Shown piece by piece: positions 63,509-64,000 of a DNA stretch of 64,000 bases. Origin of the DNA: Ignavibacteriota bacterium (lineage in GTDB: Bacteria > Bacteroidota > Ignavibacteria > Ignavibacteriales > Melioribacteraceae); assembly GCA_016708125.1 (NCBI GenBank), contig JADJGF010000001.1, forward strand, positions 3,866,001 to 3,930,000. Direction: 5' to 3'. Below the pieces are notes generated by a model. That model searched no databases, was not told where the DNA came from, and saw nothing but the letters and a program-made list of their open reading frames with translations. Numbering within the stretch: the first letter of the stretch is position 1; each line of letters opens with the position of its first letter. The translations under genes and the position numbers were made by a program.

Positions 63509-64000
63509 ATGAAATATAATTTCAAACTTTTATTAAACTTTATAATATTTTTATTTTTAATTAATGCATCTAAAATTACTCCTCAAGATCGTAAAGTTGG
63601 TGATGTAAATGACGGCAGTAAATTACATCCCGTACATTTATTGAATTTAGTTGATCATGACGGAAACTCAATTGATCCAAAATATGAATATGGAATTCCA
63701 TTTTCTACAAAAAATACTTGTGCAAATGAATGTCATAATTACAAAGTAATTAGCGATGGGTTTCATTTTAATTATAATGATTCAAATAAAATTGATTTAG
63801 AAACTCATGAGCCATGGATTTATACTGATCCAACAACCCTAACAATAATTCCACTTTCTTATAAAAAACAAAAAGGAACTTTTTCTCCGGATGAATTAAA
63901 TATATCACCAATGGAATTTTTATTTCGCTTTGGTCCATATTATCCCGGCGGAGATATTAGTGAATTAGATAGTCTTGAAAATCCTAAAGATTTTATGAGA
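63509..64000 (+). CDS. Secreted protein with a CX3CH motif, N-terminal part (runs off the right edge)
   Basis: The frame starts at ATG 63509, 9 bp after the previous stop, and is open for 164 codons to the window end. A signal peptide is visible (MKYNFKLLLNFIIFLFLIN). The motif CANECH at about residue 71 has three residues between the cysteines, where normal c-type haem sites have two. After it comes GFHFNYN and a conserved-looking EPWIYTDPTTLTIIPLSY. A c-type cytochrome-like protein passing electrons from the exported oxidoreductases is possible, but further haem sites would lie beyond the window. Confidence 0.65.
   Translation, partial: MKYNFKLLLNFIIFLFLINASKITPQDRKVGDVNDGSKLHPVHLLNLVDHDGNSIDPKYEYGIPFSTKNTCANECHNYKVISDGFHFNYNDSNKIDLETHEPWIYTDPTTLTIIPLSYKKQKGTFSPDELNISPMEFLFRFGPYYPGGDISELDSLENPKDFMR

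Overview
The window is AT-rich bacterial chromosome, most like a member of the Ignavibacteriales (Ignavibacteriota/Chlorobi side of the FCB group). This placement is an inference. It rests on several secreted proteins ending in a C-terminal sorting domain that opens with NxNYPNPFNPxTxI (genes at 21024, 33669, 44245, 46680), a PorV/PorQ-type outer-membrane protein, a TonB-dependent receptor with a carboxypeptidase-like N-terminal domain, many lipoproteins, and low GC. No rRNA, tRNA, CRISPR array, integrase or transposase was seen.

Region 1 (1-30202) is a glycan-degradation locus. It holds three GH78-type alpha-L-rhamnosidases (two with matching chitobiase-C plus PA14 tails), a GH172/DUF2961 protein, a T9SS-sorted TIM-barrel hydrolase-like protein, an acetyl-xylan-esterase-like hydrolase, two DUF1080 proteins, a TIM-barrel sugar isomerase/epimerase, two Gfo/Idh/MocA oxidoreductases, a ThuA-like protein, a HEAT-repeat protein and a YidR-like propeller. 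Nearly all carry export signals. Three paralogous proteins (1853-4033, 17795-20005, 27998-30202) fuse an N-terminal beta-propeller to a long helical domain with strictly shared motifs. I cannot assign them to a known enzyme family, and they are the best candidates for something new.

Region 2 (30203-49208) is a surface and uptake block. It has a YncE-propeller/phosphoesterase fusion, a MITE-like inverted repeat, an LVIVD protein, a SurA/PrsA-like protein, a PorV-like protein, a very large Asp-rich surface protein, a TonB-dependent receptor and two LamG proteins, one of which is a purple-acid-phosphatase-like enzyme. No SusD homologue was recognised beside the receptor.

Region 3 (49209-56329) starts with an RpiR-family regulator broken by a single-base frameshift. 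It is followed by a tight operon: aldehyde dehydrogenase, iron alcohol dehydrogenase, HAD hydrolase, class I glutamine amidotransferase and an organophosphate-type MFS transporter. A repeated TTGTnnnnnnnACAA motif lies upstream of the regulator.

Region 4 (56563-64000) holds a secreted TIM-barrel/DUF1080 fusion, a cytoplasmic Gfo/Idh/MocA enzyme and a nucleoside-symporter-like transporter on the minus strand. Divergent from these are two Tat-exported Gfo/Idh/MocA enzymes and the start of a secreted protein with a CX3CH motif.

Taken together, exported oxidoreductases, TIM-barrel isomerase-like proteins and DUF1080 domains suggest an oxidation/elimination (3-keto-sugar) route of glycan cleavage working beside classical rhamnosidases. 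That is inference from family content; no substrate can be read from the sequence.
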